From an uncultured Lachnospiraceae bacterium (GTDB lineage Bacteria > Bacillota > Clostridia > Lachnospirales > Lachnospiraceae): 64,000 nt of DNA. The translations under genes were made by a program, and so were the position numbers. Below, piece by piece: positions 53,438-61,440 of the stretch (position 1 is the stretch's first letter; each line of letters begins with the position of its first letter). The notes under the pieces are model-generated. The model saw only the letters and a program-made list of their open reading frames with translations. It had not been told where the DNA came from and did no database searches. The DNA is taken from contig CAJTXH010000001.1 in assembly GCA_910580005.1 (NCBI GenBank), positions 43,670 to 107,669 on the forward strand, given 5' to 3'.

Positions 53438-54292
53438 ATGTATAAAGAGTATGGTAAAACAATGGAAATACCTGTGCGTGGTTTTACACATGGAAGCAAA
53501 TTCCATTCAGATGATGTATTTGCAACAGCATTTTTAAAAATAATTAATCCAGAGATACAGATTACAAGAGGATTTGAAGTGCCAGATGATTTTGATGGCA
53601 TTGTGTATGATATTGGCAGGGGAAGGTATGACCATCACCAGGCAGACAAGGAGTACCGGGAAAATGGATGCCCGTATGCTGCATTTGGACTTGTATGGCG
53701 TGAATTTGGCATGACATATATTGGAGTAGAAGAAGCAGAAAGGTTTGATAAGGATTTTGTACAGCCGTTAGATGAATCTGACAATACAGGTAAAAGCAAT
53801 GCCCTTGCCACTATTATAGATGAATTTAACCCAGGCTGGGATTCTGGAAAAGATTATGATGCCTGTTTCTGGAAAGCAGTGGACTTTGCAAAACTTATAC
53901 TTGAAAACCATTTTAGTGCAGTAGCAGGAATTTACAGGGCTAAGACACTTGTTAATGAAGCAATGGCTGGATGTGATGGCAGTGTACTTATCCTGCCCCA
54001 ATTTGCACCTTGGAAAGGCGAGGTTGCAGGAAGTTCTTATAAATTTGTAGTTTATCCGTCCTCAAGAGGTGGTTATAGTGCCCAAGGTGTGCCGTTAAGT
54101 ATTGATGACAAAACACTTGTATGCCCTTTCCCAGATGAATGGTGTGGCAAAACACAGGAAGAACTTGTAAGGCTTACAGGCATAAAAACATTAAGGTTCT
54201 GTCATCCAAATGCATTTCTTATTGCAGCAGAAGAAAAAGAGGATGCGGTAAAAGCAGCAAAGATGGCTTTGGACATTTCCGGATGCAGATAA
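53438..54292 (+). CDS. MYG1 family (UPF0160) protein, DHH-like
   Basis: 284 residues. 'RGFTHGSKFHSDDVFATAFL' contains the H-x-x-x-x-H-x-D-D metal motif, followed by 'IVYDIGRGRYDHHQ' and 'YAAFGLVWREFG': these are diagnostic of MYG1, a DHH-superfamily relative. Eukaryotic MYG1 is reported as an RNA exonuclease; the bacterial protein has no settled role but the metal ligands are kept. The C-terminal part ('GGYSAQGVPLS', 'LVCPFPDEWCGK') is normal. It lies 34 bases after icd with TAGGAGA ahead of the ATG. Cytosolic. Confidence 0.9.
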   Translation: MYKEYGKTMEIPVRGFTHGSKFHSDDVFATAFLKIINPEIQITRGFEVPDDFDGIVYDIGRGRYDHHQADKEYRENGCPYAAFGLVWREFGMTYIGVEEAERFDKDFVQPLDESDNTGKSNALATIIDEFNPGWDSGKDYDACFWKAVDFAKLILENHFSAVAGIYRAKTLVNEAMAGCDGSVLILPQFAPWKGEVAGSSYKFVVYPSSRGGYSAQGVPLSIDDKTLVCPFPDEWCGKTQEELVRLTGIKTLRFCHPNAFLIAAEEKEDAVKAAKMALDISGCR

Positions 54293-54441
54293 TGTAAACC
54301 CTCCATTGTAAAGAATATTCTCCGCACTTTGAAGTTGCGTAATTAAAAAAAATAGCACATATAGATTGGTGGCAGCTTGCTGGTGAAAATACTATACTGA
54401 TAATGCAGTGCACCGCAAGAATAATGAGAGGAGAATATTTT

Positions 54442-55110
54442 ATGAGCTTTGGAAAAAATTTGCAGTTTTTAAGGCATCTTAGAGGAAATATGACACAAGA
54501 GGATTTGGCTGGAAAAATGAATGTCAGCCGCCAGACCGTATCAAAATGGGAGCTGGATACAGCACAGCCCGAAATGGACAAAGCTATAGAGCTTTGCAGG
54601 CTTTTCAATTGCACACTGGACAACTTGTTCCGGGATGAAATGGTCACTTGTGGCGAAGCGTATACAGATTTGCGTGCCGAGACCGTGCCCGCTTTCCGCT
54701 ATATAAAACATGCCATTATAAGCTGCACCCCGGAGGCAGACGCTATTGACAGAGTACTTTCTATTGCCCGTAGCTGTGGCGTAGATAATCCTCGTGTGAT
54801 TGGCTGGGATTTTCCAAATGTGTCACAAGAGCAGATAAATGTTTTTAATATGCATGGCTACGAAGCGGCATGGATACTGCCTGATGGTGTTGTCCCTCAT
54901 GACATTGAAATACATGAGCAGGCAGCCCACAGGTATGCAGCAATACACATTGAAAAGCCCTTTGAAAACCCTTTTGTAACTATTCCCAACGCCTATAAAA
55001 CGCTTATGGAGTATATGCGGGTGAATGGCCTGGAACATACAGAAAAGGATGTTATCCCCTGTTTTGAAACTGATGGTGATGATATGGATATTTATATTGC
55101 CTGCAGGTAG
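54442..55110 (+). CDS. XRE-family regulator with GyrI-like C-terminal domain
   Basis: 222 residues from ATG 54442 (GAGAGGAGA eight bases upstream; an earlier start at 54403 lacks a site). Residues 1-65 are a Cro/C1 helix-turn-helix ('LQFLRHLRGNMTQEDLAGKM', 'VSRQTVSKWELDTAQPEMDKAIEL'; landmarks SRQTVSKWE). The remaining 150 residues ('AETVPAFRYIKHAI', 'PHDIEIHEQAAHRYAAIHIEKPFENPF', 'YMRVNGLE') resemble GyrI/AraC effector-binding domains, which bind small molecules or proteins. G+C is clearly higher than in neighbouring genes, which may indicate recent acquisition. No gene partner in the immediate vicinity. Confidence 0.8.
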   Translation: MSFGKNLQFLRHLRGNMTQEDLAGKMNVSRQTVSKWELDTAQPEMDKAIELCRLFNCTLDNLFRDEMVTCGEAYTDLRAETVPAFRYIKHAIISCTPEADAIDRVLSIARSCGVDNPRVIGWDFPNVSQEQINVFNMHGYEAAWILPDGVVPHDIEIHEQAAHRYAAIHIEKPFENPFVTIPNAYKTLMEYMRVNGLEHTEKDVIPCFETDGDDMDIYIACR

Positions 55111-55147
55111 GGCAAAGACTGAAAGATGATTTACTTAATATAAATTA

Positions 55148-55189
55148 AAAAGTGTATGGAATACTAAAAAATAATTTCCATACACTTTT
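55148..55189. terminator. Terminator between the XRE gene and the Rpn remnant
   Basis: A perfect 14-bp stem (55148-55161 with 55176-55189) with a 14-nt loop, A-rich before and T-rich after. Confidence 0.7.
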
Positions 55190-55203
55190 ATGCAAATATA
55201 TAA

Positions 55204-55514
55204 TTATAGATGTTTTTCTGCATCCTGTTCACTGAGATTAAATTTCTCCATGATTATTTTCTTAATTTCATCATTACCTCACCCATACCAGCATCTCCTC
55301 TCATTTTTTGAATTAATCTAATATTTGCATTTAAAGTTACTTCAGATATGGACTCCACCATTTTCTTTTCATGCTCATTACAGATATTTCCAGACTCTGC
55401 TATAAGCCTTTTCATAACTGCTTCTTCCATTTTATCTGTAAGAGCCCTTATCCATACATGGGCTTCGTTTTCCAATTCACCTGTAACAATTACCTGCAAT
55501 GGGAGCACTGGCAT
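55204..55514 (-). pseudogene. C-terminal remnant of an Rpn/PD-(D/E)XK transposase-like nuclease
   Basis: On the minus strand, 'LQVIVTGELENEAHVWIRALTDKMEE' (landmarks VIVTGEL and HVWIRALT) and 'KKMVESISEVTLNANIRLIQKMRG' (landmarks EHEKKMVES and NANIRL) correspond to the middle and end of Rpn-family proteins common in Clostridia. The catalytic N-terminal half is missing: the sequence is cut off at about 55500 where the repeat copy C begins. Near 55270 the frame shifts; after it, 'NDEIKKIIMEKFNLSEQD' runs on to a stop at 55204. The gene is thus both truncated and frameshifted and cannot be functional. An ATG that opens the leftover 86-codon frame belongs to the repeat. Confidence 0.65.
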
Positions 55515-55593
55515 TCCGCTGCGTATGCCACCTTACCAAAACAGCGGAAGCGTGCCCCTGTACGGAATATTCTGGCTCTGGCACAGAAACCGT
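55501..55593 (-). repeat. Structured palindromic repeat, truncated copy C
   Basis: Read on the minus strand it has TTTCTGTGCC, then ATATTCC and GGGGCACGCTTCCGCT, in the order and spacing of copies A and B. Instead of their inner stems it forms GGGGCAC with GTGC-TCCC and TTCCGCTG with CAGCGGAA. The right half differs from the other copies. It joins the Rpn remnant at its end. Confidence 0.6.
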
Positions 55594-55594
55594 C

Positions 55595-55615
55595 TTAAAA
55601 ACCCATGGTTTTTAA
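55595..55615 (-). terminator. Weak hairpin at the end of the LRR gene
   Basis: TTAAAAACC and its complement around CATGG form a short stem that overlaps the LRR stop codon, with five T in the 3' arm. It may be only a weak terminator. Confidence 0.3.
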
Positions 55616-57651
55616 ATAGTTAGTTTTGTTCTTCTTCCATATACTTTTATATTATTTATTTTTTTGTATGGTCTTATATAAAGTTTTTTCACTCCTTTTA
55701 ATTTATTGTTTTTTATTGTACATGAATGTTTACTGCTGTTATTAATTTTTTTGATAGCAATGAGGTCAGCGTTATATTCTTTATATATGACGTATCCATC
55801 AGATTTGCTTCCAGTTTTCCATGATATTTTTATTGTATTTTTTCCTTTTGAATATTTTGTATTGCTAACTGCTTTAGGTGCAGTACCAAGACTTTTAAAT
55901 TTATAGCCACACTGTTTAATAAACTCTGCGGCACTGTTTATTGGCATATTACTGCATGTTGCAAACTGTTCATCGCCTGTGTTTTTATATCCGTAAAAGA
56001 TTACGTTTTTGCTGATGCCATAATTGTTTGTATCAATAACAGATAATGTACCTGGCAAGTAGATTTCTTCTATATCTAAAGGGGTATCTTTACATGTGCT
56101 TCCATATACACATACTGTTTCTGTTCCTTCATTAAAAATTACTTTTTTTAGCGAAGTACAGCCTTCAAATACAGTATAAACTCTTTTGATGTTATTGGAA
56201 AAATTAATTTCCTCAAGATTGTGGGCATCAACAAAAGCTTCAGCAGGAATTGATTTTACACTTTTGGGTATGGTAAATTTTTTGTCCTCTTTTTGTGCAG
56301 GATATATATAAAGTAAAGTTTTCTCTTTATTATACAAAACGCCATCCTGTGCAGAGAAAAGTTTATTGCCTTTTTCAACGGTAAAAGATGTTACATTTCC
56401 AGCCATTTGTGTATATTTGTAAATTATGCCTGCCTCAGGGTAGTTGCTGAAATCATTCATGATTCTTGAGATAGATTCTACACTTGCAGGAAGTTCATAC
56501 TCGGTCATGATGCTTGGAAATATAATGATTTCTGACATATCTTTATCATAAAGAACACCTTTATATGAAACAAAATTTTTATTTGTTTCAGGTATTTTTA
56601 CTTCTGTAAATTTATTTTGGCAGAGAAATGTATTGATTTTTTGTACATTTTCATGTATGACAAGTTTATCCATACCAGCAGGAATAAAGTAAAGCTGCTC
56701 ATAATTTTTTGAATAAAGGGCGCCATTATATGTTGCATATTCTGTATTCTCATCTGAAATAGTAATTTCTTTAAGGCTTCTTAAATTATAGCCACCGTAA
56801 TAATCTTTATCAAAGTCAGCATAATCAAATTCTATATGCTTAAGGTTGGCAGGAAGGTGCAATCTTTCAAGGCTGGTACAGCCATTTAAATATACCATAT
56901 TAAAAATATTATCTTCCATATTTTCATTAAGGGTAAGCTCTGTTAATCCTGTACAATTATCTAAAGCATAATACTGGATTTTTTTAACACTGTCAGGAAT
57001 TATATATGCACCTTCTTTTAATGCCGGGTATTTAATAAGAGTTTCTTTGCCTTTTGTATAAAGAATTCCATTGCTGCTTTCAAGGTATTGACTGTTTTTA
57101 TCAACATTAAAGTTTGCCTTACAGCCATCAAAAGAAGTCCATGAAATATTTTTAATATTCTTTCCAATAGAAATATTTTTAAGGAATTTGTTATTGTTGA
57201 AAGCATATTCTTCTATATTTTTTATTTTGTCTGATATGGTAAATGTATCTCCTTTTTTAAGGCTTGGGTAATATATAAGTTTTGTCATTTTTTTATTGTA
57301 CAAAACGCCATCAACAGTCTTAAAATATTTGTTGTCTTTAGAAACTTCAATACTTGTTATATTCCTATCACAAAAAACATAGCTACTTATACTTTTTACA
57401 TTTTTACCAATTATAAGCTTTCCGCTTCCATTTAAACTGAAAAGTTCTCCATGGTCAGATATACTTATATCTGTAATAACATTATCATTTACGGCAGATT
57501 TCATTGGTTTATTTGAAATTGCCCCATGTTGTGTTAAAATATTATTTACATGTGAATTATTATTTATATTATAAATTTTATTATTCTGGTAATTATATGA
57601 ACTATAAATACATGTAAGTGCAAGCATATAAGACAGTGCTTTTTTGTACAT
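55612..57651 (-). CDS. Secreted leucine-rich-repeat (BspA-like, LRR_5) protein
   Basis: 679 residues with AAGGAGG seven bases before the ATG. A weak signal peptide (about 1-20) starts it. Residues 65-590 are irregular BspA-type repeats with 'IPDSVKKIQYYAL', 'TIPKSVKSIPAEAF', 'LPANLKHIEF' and, between them, blocks of the type 'GVLYNKKMTKLIYYPS' and 'GILYTKGKETLIKYPA' that recur about every 80 residues. A short Fn3-like end (about 600-679, 'ISWKTGSKSDGYVIYKEY') closes it. BspA-like proteins bind host matrix or other bacteria. The LRR-plus-Fn3 layout is common in gut Clostridia. It follows natAB on the same strand with its own ribosome-binding site. Confidence 0.85.
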   Translation of the reverse strand: MYKKALSYMLALTCIYSSYNYQNNKIYNINNNSHVNNILTQHGAISNKPMKSAVNDNVITDISISDHGELFSLNGSGKLIIGKNVKSISSYVFCDRNITSIEVSKDNKYFKTVDGVLYNKKMTKLIYYPSLKKGDTFTISDKIKNIEEYAFNNNKFLKNISIGKNIKNISWTSFDGCKANFNVDKNSQYLESSNGILYTKGKETLIKYPALKEGAYIIPDSVKKIQYYALDNCTGLTELTLNENMEDNIFNMVYLNGCTSLERLHLPANLKHIEFDYADFDKDYYGGYNLRSLKEITISDENTEYATYNGALYSKNYEQLYFIPAGMDKLVIHENVQKINTFLCQNKFTEVKIPETNKNFVSYKGVLYDKDMSEIIIFPSIMTEYELPASVESISRIMNDFSNYPEAGIIYKYTQMAGNVTSFTVEKGNKLFSAQDGVLYNKEKTLLYIYPAQKEDKKFTIPKSVKSIPAEAFVDAHNLEEINFSNNIKRVYTVFEGCTSLKKVIFNEGTETVCVYGSTCKDTPLDIEEIYLPGTLSVIDTNNYGISKNVIFYGYKNTGDEQFATCSNMPINSAAEFIKQCGYKFKSLGTAPKAVSNTKYSKGKNTIKISWKTGSKSDGYVIYKEYNADLIAIKKINNSSKHSCTIKNNKLKGVKKLYIRPYKKINNIKVYGRRTKLTI

Positions 57652-57718
57652 ATTATAATGCCTCCTTAAACAATTAAATTATAACCTTTTAAAGTTTAAC
57701 TTTCAGGTTTTTCCTGGT

Positions 57719-58915
57719 TTATTTATTAAACATTATCTTTTCATTATTAAACATCCTAGTAAGCACAAATACGCCTATGCCAGTATATACAATGTTGCTT
57801 GCAACAGATGCTGCCATGCCTGAAGGCACTATATCAAATGAAAAAATACCCGTCATGGACTGCACGCTGTTATAAACTGGAATTAAATAATAAAATAATT
57901 CTGTTTTAACACCATTAGTAAACATTCCGCTTATACCTACCAGAATAACTACTATCATAAGTGGTGTAATATAAGTGCCTGCTTCCTTTGTGCTCTTTGC
58001 AAATGCAGAAATTATTGATATTAATGTCACAATAAGAAGCACTGTTGACATCATAACAAGGGCAAGCATTAAATACTCAGTTACGCCATATACATTAGTT
58101 TCAATTCCTGTATCTTCAAGATTGGCAAGTTTAGGCAATGAGAGCAATGTTCCAATTGTGCTTGACAATCCGCTTAAAAGCGCAATAATTGACAATGCTA
58201 TTATCTTTCCAAGAGCTATATGGCTTCTCTTGGCTGGAGTTACAAGCAATGTTGCTATCGTACCTCTTTCCTTTTCGCCTGAAATTGATTCAGGTCCTAC
58301 TGCCATACATGCACTAAATACAAACATAAGAAGCAGCATTGGCAGCATAGATGAAAATATAGATGCTGCTGCATCTTTTTCATTAGCAAGGTCATATTTT
58401 ATATTTTCATCATGGTTAATATCAAATTTATTAGCCATAGATGCCTCATATGAATCCAGCATCTCCGTAAATATCTTATATACAGTCTGTGATTCTGTAG
58501 AAGCTGAATTATAATAGACCTGTACTTCAGGAGCTTTATTTCCAGAAGAACTGTCATATACAGCAATGTCATTTTCGAAATTCTTCGGAAAAATTATGTA
58601 TAAATCCAGTTCGTCTTCATTCTTGCTGATTTTTTCCTTTGCCGTTTCACCAGATTCTGCATCTACATCCTTTATACCCCCGGCAATACCTGCATCATTC
58701 ATTAATGCCCTTATGCTTTCTGGCATATATGTGCTTTCAATTTTATACACATATTCATCATCAACTGAAACCATTCCTGATATAGCATCACCCATAAAAG
58801 AGTACATAATAAATATCATAATACCTGGCATTAATATTGTAGTAAATGCCATACGTTTGTCACTAAAAAACCTTTTTAATTCTTTCTTTAATATTGTAAT
58901 AATTGTATTTTTCAT
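57719..58915 (-). CDS. natB: ABC-2 family permease (NatB-like)
   Basis: 398 residues. A first helix (about 22-42), a large outer domain (about 43-185) and five further helices from about 190 on, with 'MAVGPESISGEKERGTIATLLVTPAKRS' (landmarks SGEKERGT and LLVTP), the signature of the NatB/ABC-2 permease family. With the ATPase it forms an exporter that in Bacillus extrudes sodium, and in other cases drugs or lipids. It lies 18 bases after natA. The gene name is by family resemblance; the substrate is not shown. Confidence 0.82.
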   Translation of the reverse strand: MKNTIITILKKELKRFFSDKRMAFTTILMPGIMIFIMYSFMGDAISGMVSVDDEYVYKIESTYMPESIRALMNDAGIAGGIKDVDAESGETAKEKISKNEDELDLYIIFPKNFENDIAVYDSSSGNKAPEVQVYYNSASTESQTVYKIFTEMLDSYEASMANKFDINHDENIKYDLANEKDAAASIFSSMLPMLLLMFVFSACMAVGPESISGEKERGTIATLLVTPAKRSHIALGKIIALSIIALLSGLSSTIGTLLSLPKLANLEDTGIETNVYGVTEYLMLALVMMSTVLLIVTLISIISAFAKSTKEAGTYITPLMIVVILVGISGMFTNGVKTELFYYLIPVYNSVQSMTGIFSFDIVPSGMAASVASNIVYTGIGVFVLTRMFNNEKIMFNK

Positions 58916-58933
58916 ATATTATCCTCCTTACCC

Positions 58934-59710
58934 TTAAACTTCCTCTCCAACAGTATCTTTGTAAATATCAAAAAACCTGTCTTCGAGGCTCTGTCCTGCC
59001 TTAATGTTTTCCAGGGTATCACACATTATCATTTTGCCATTAATAATAATCCCAACCCTGTCACACACTCTTTCAATAAGGCTGAAAATATGTGTTGATA
59101 CAATTATTGTCTTTCCACGCTCCTTTAATGTTTGTATAAAATCTGTAACAACCCTTGCTGTAAGTACATCAAGCCCATTTGTAGGCTCATCAAATATAAT
59201 TATATCAGGGTCATGTACAATAGATACTGCAAGTGAAACCTTTTGTTTCATCCCTGTGGAAAGGTCTGCCACTTTAACTTCTGCAAATTTCCCTATTCCA
59301 AAAAGGCTGAATATCTCATTTTTCCTCTTATCTTTTACATCATCTGGTACATTGTGCAACTCTGAGAAAAAATCATATAAATAATTTGGTGTAAAATATT
59401 CTTCAAGTTTCAGTTCACTAGTAAGGAAACCTATCTTCTGCCTTACTGCATCTGCTTTATTTACTATACTTGAACCATCGACCAGTGCATCACCACCATC
59501 AGGTTTAATAAGTGTCGCAAGCATCCTTAACGTTGTAGTTTTGCCTGCACCATTTGGACCAAGAAGCCCGAAAACCTCCCCTTCATATGCCTTAAAAGAA
59601 ATCCCATCAACAGCAGTCTTTATCTTTTCATTTGTGTGTTCAATTTTCTGCTGTTTTGATGAAAGCTTAAAAGTTTTATGCAATTTGTCTACAATTAGCA
59701 GTTCTTTCAT
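58934..59710 (-). CDS. natA: ABC transporter ATPase (NatA-like)
   Basis: 258 residues. Walker A 'GPNGAGKTT', Q-loop 'LTSELKL', signature 'LSTGMKQKVSLA', Walker B 'IIIFDEPTNGLD' and H-loop 'STHIFS' are all intact; 'LSTGMKQK' is typical of the NatA/CcmA-like group. A glutamine/lysine-rich insertion near residues 15-30 ('SSKQQKIEHTNEKIK') separates the first strand from the P-loop. GGGAGG precedes the ATG. First gene of the natA-natB pair. The promoter region contains the palindrome TTGTATACAA (59791-59800), which may bind a GntR-type regulator not encoded here. Confidence 0.9.
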   Translation of the reverse strand: MKELLIVDKLHKTFKLSSKQQKIEHTNEKIKTAVDGISFKAYEGEVFGLLGPNGAGKTTTLRMLATLIKPDGGDALVDGSSIVNKADAVRQKIGFLTSELKLEEYFTPNYLYDFFSELHNVPDDVKDKRKNEIFSLFGIGKFAEVKVADLSTGMKQKVSLAVSIVHDPDIIIFDEPTNGLDVLTARVVTDFIQTLKERGKTIIVSTHIFSLIERVCDRVGIIINGKMIMCDTLENIKAGQSLEDRFFDIYKDTVGEEV

Positions 59711-59855
59711 CGTTTATCCTCCCATAATTAAAATTCGCATTAAAATATATATTAAATAATATTTAATACAGGTGTACATTATATCATAAATTGTATACAA
59801 GTGCACTATAATTGTTTTTTAAGATTTTCTATAATTATGTTTTTATATTTACAGC

Positions 59856-59884
59856 AAAACAAAAAGACTGGTAAAAACCAGCCT
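59856..59884 (-). terminator. Terminator of the SRP RNA gene
   Basis: On the minus strand an 8-bp stem (AGGCTGGT with ACCAGTCT, one G-U pair; 59884-59865) with a TTTT loop is followed by TTTTGTTTTG. Confidence 0.75.
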
Positions 59885-59924
59885 CTGTTTACTTTAATAA
59901 TTTATAATTTAATCTGTGCATCCT

Positions 59925-60190
59925 GTTTTGAATATGCCATCACAGACGTTACCTTGGCAGCCTGCTCAGTTCCAGCTACCTTACGGCACACAGAAGTTCC
60001 CACTTAGTGCTGCTAGGTTCCCCTCCTGACACGGTTCATGGGTTTCCGTTGCGTAAGACCAGGACGTCAACGCCGCTTTCCAAGGGCGGCTCTGCAATTA
60101 ACATACCCTGGGCAGGACATCACCCCTGCTATAGCGGATTGCAGGTACAGGGCACCGCTAACTCCCCGGCTAGCACAGAAGTTTAAGACA
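59925..60190 (-). ncRNA. ffs: Signal recognition particle RNA, large bacterial type
   Basis: On the minus strand the 5' part reads GTGCTAGCCGGGGAGTTAGC, then the Alu-domain segment with GCGGTGCCCTGTACCTGC, as in large Clostridia/Bacillus SRP RNAs. The helix 8 signature is present as GTGTCAGGAGGGGAACCTAG followed by CAGCACTAAG, with GGAA at the Ffh-binding loop. The length (about 265) and the position directly after tadA fit; in many Firmicutes dnaX follows, but here an ABC transporter does. End points are approximate because processing sites cannot be read. The gene is a single transcription unit with a consensus promoter and a terminator. Confidence 0.9.
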
Positions 60191-60211
60191 ATAAATTTTC
60201 TGCATTTTGTA

Positions 60212-60240
60212 ATTATACACATAGTAGACAGCTATGTCAA
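60212..60240 (-). promoter_or_regulatory. SRP RNA promoter
   Basis: Minus-strand TTGACA (60240-60235), 17 bases, TATAAT (60217-60212): a perfect consensus, as expected for a stable RNA. The -35 overlaps the tadA stop codon. Confidence 0.9.
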
Positions 60241-60716
60241 GCGTTTATGTGCCTTTTCTTACGCAATTCTTTGAAAAACTCTTTCATAAGGATGCTGCAC
60301 TCATCCCCCAGCACACCTGTAACTTTTTCAGCCTGATGGTTAAACCTTCTTTCGGACAGCAAATCAACTATGCTCCCAGCACACCCTGCTTTAGGATTCA
60401 GTGCGCCTATTACAACACGTGGTATACGGGCCTGTATTACTGCTCCAGCACACATAGGGCATGGCTCAAGCGTTACATACATTGTACAGCCTTCAAGCCG
60501 CCAGTCACCAAGCTTTTTACATGCCTTTTTTATAGCGGTTATCTCTGCATGTGCAAGTGTGCTGTTTTCAATATTCCTGCGGTTATAACCTCTGGCTATA
60601 ATTTTATCCTGGTGCACAATTACACAGCCAATAGGGACTTCCCCAATGGCTGCTGCTTTCTTTGCCTGTTTTAAAGCTTCTTTCATAAATTTTTTATCAA
60701 ATAGATTTTCTTGCAT
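60237..60716 (-). CDS. tadA: tRNA adenosine-34 deaminase
   Basis: 159 residues. Zinc deaminase motif H56-A-E58 and P85-C86-x2-C89; 'VPIGCVIV' and 'ARGYNRRN' precede it, as in TadA. It converts A34 to inosine in tRNA-Arg(ACG) so that one tRNA reads CGU, CGC and CGA. The length is typical. The stop codon overlaps the -35 box of the SRP RNA promoter. The start at 60716 lacks a strong ribosome-binding site. It is expected to be essential. Confidence 0.93.
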   Translation of the reverse strand: MQENLFDKKFMKEALKQAKKAAAIGEVPIGCVIVHQDKIIARGYNRRNIENSTLAHAEITAIKKACKKLGDWRLEGCTMYVTLEPCPMCAGAVIQARIPRVVIGALNPKAGCAGSIVDLLSERRFNHQAEKVTGVLGDECSILMKEFFKELRKKRHINA

Positions 60717-60870
60717 TATTTACTTTTATCTCCATATATATTATTCTAAAATATATTAGGTTTATCACAACGGTGGTAAATCCTATAGTATTTTAGGCTT
60801 ATAATAAGTCTACCATTATTAACTGGCATAGTCAAAATTAAATTTTTCATCTGGAAAGGAAGACTTGCAT

Positions 60871-61425
60871 ATGCTGACTACATATAATACTAACCGCCTG
60901 GTTTTAAATATCTTAAACCCATCAAAAGCAGGGCTTGTTTTAAACTTTTATATTAAAAACAAGGATTTCCTTGAACCCCATGAGCCAAGACGGGCAAGGC
61001 TGTTTTATACATATGAATTCCAGCGGGCAAACCTTGCATGTGAATATAATGCTTTTATTAAACAGACAAATATAAGATACTGGATTTCTTTAAATACTAA
61101 TCCTGACAGAGTAATTGGCTCAGTCTGTTTCAGCAATATACTTAAAGGGGCATTCTGCAGCTGCATGGCGGGCTATAAGCTAGGTAAAGAATACTGTGGC
61201 AACGGCTATATGTATGAAACATTATACACAATCATACCTATAATATGCAAAGAACTCTCAATGCACCGTATAGAAGCAATGGTTATGCCTGGGAATACAC
61301 CATCAATCAGCCTGCTTAACAGGCTTCATTTTACAGAGGAAGGTTATCTGCGCTCATTTGCCCAGATAAACGGGGCATGGGAAGACCATATATTATACTC
61401 CTATATAAACCCTGGATTTAATTGA
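60871..61425 (+). CDS. GNAT family N-acetyltransferase (RimJ/RimL type)
   Basis: 184 residues from ATG 60871 (GGAAAGGA about ten bases upstream). 'YNTNRLVLNIL' at the start, 'DRVIGSVCFSNI', 'GYKLGKEYCGNGYMYETL' and 'HRIEAMVMPGNTPSISLLNRLHF' with 'EEGYLRSFAQINGAWEDHILYSYI' (landmarks NTPSISLL and WEDHILYS) mark the RimJ/RimL group, which acetylates N-termini of ribosomal proteins or small amines using acetyl-CoA. The usual acetyl-CoA loop R/Q-x-x-G-x-G/A is 'KEYCGNGY' here. Single gene, divergent from tadA. Confidence 0.85.
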   Translation: MLTTYNTNRLVLNILNPSKAGLVLNFYIKNKDFLEPHEPRRARLFYTYEFQRANLACEYNAFIKQTNIRYWISLNTNPDRVIGSVCFSNILKGAFCSCMAGYKLGKEYCGNGYMYETLYTIIPIICKELSMHRIEAMVMPGNTPSISLLNRLHFTEEGYLRSFAQINGAWEDHILYSYINPGFN

Positions 61426-61440
61426 ACCATCATAATTAGT

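Noticed and set aside
54219..54647. 142-codon minus-strand ORF across the MYG1-XRE gap
   Set aside because: Mostly antisense to the two plus-strand genes; no ribosome-binding site and no family resemblance.
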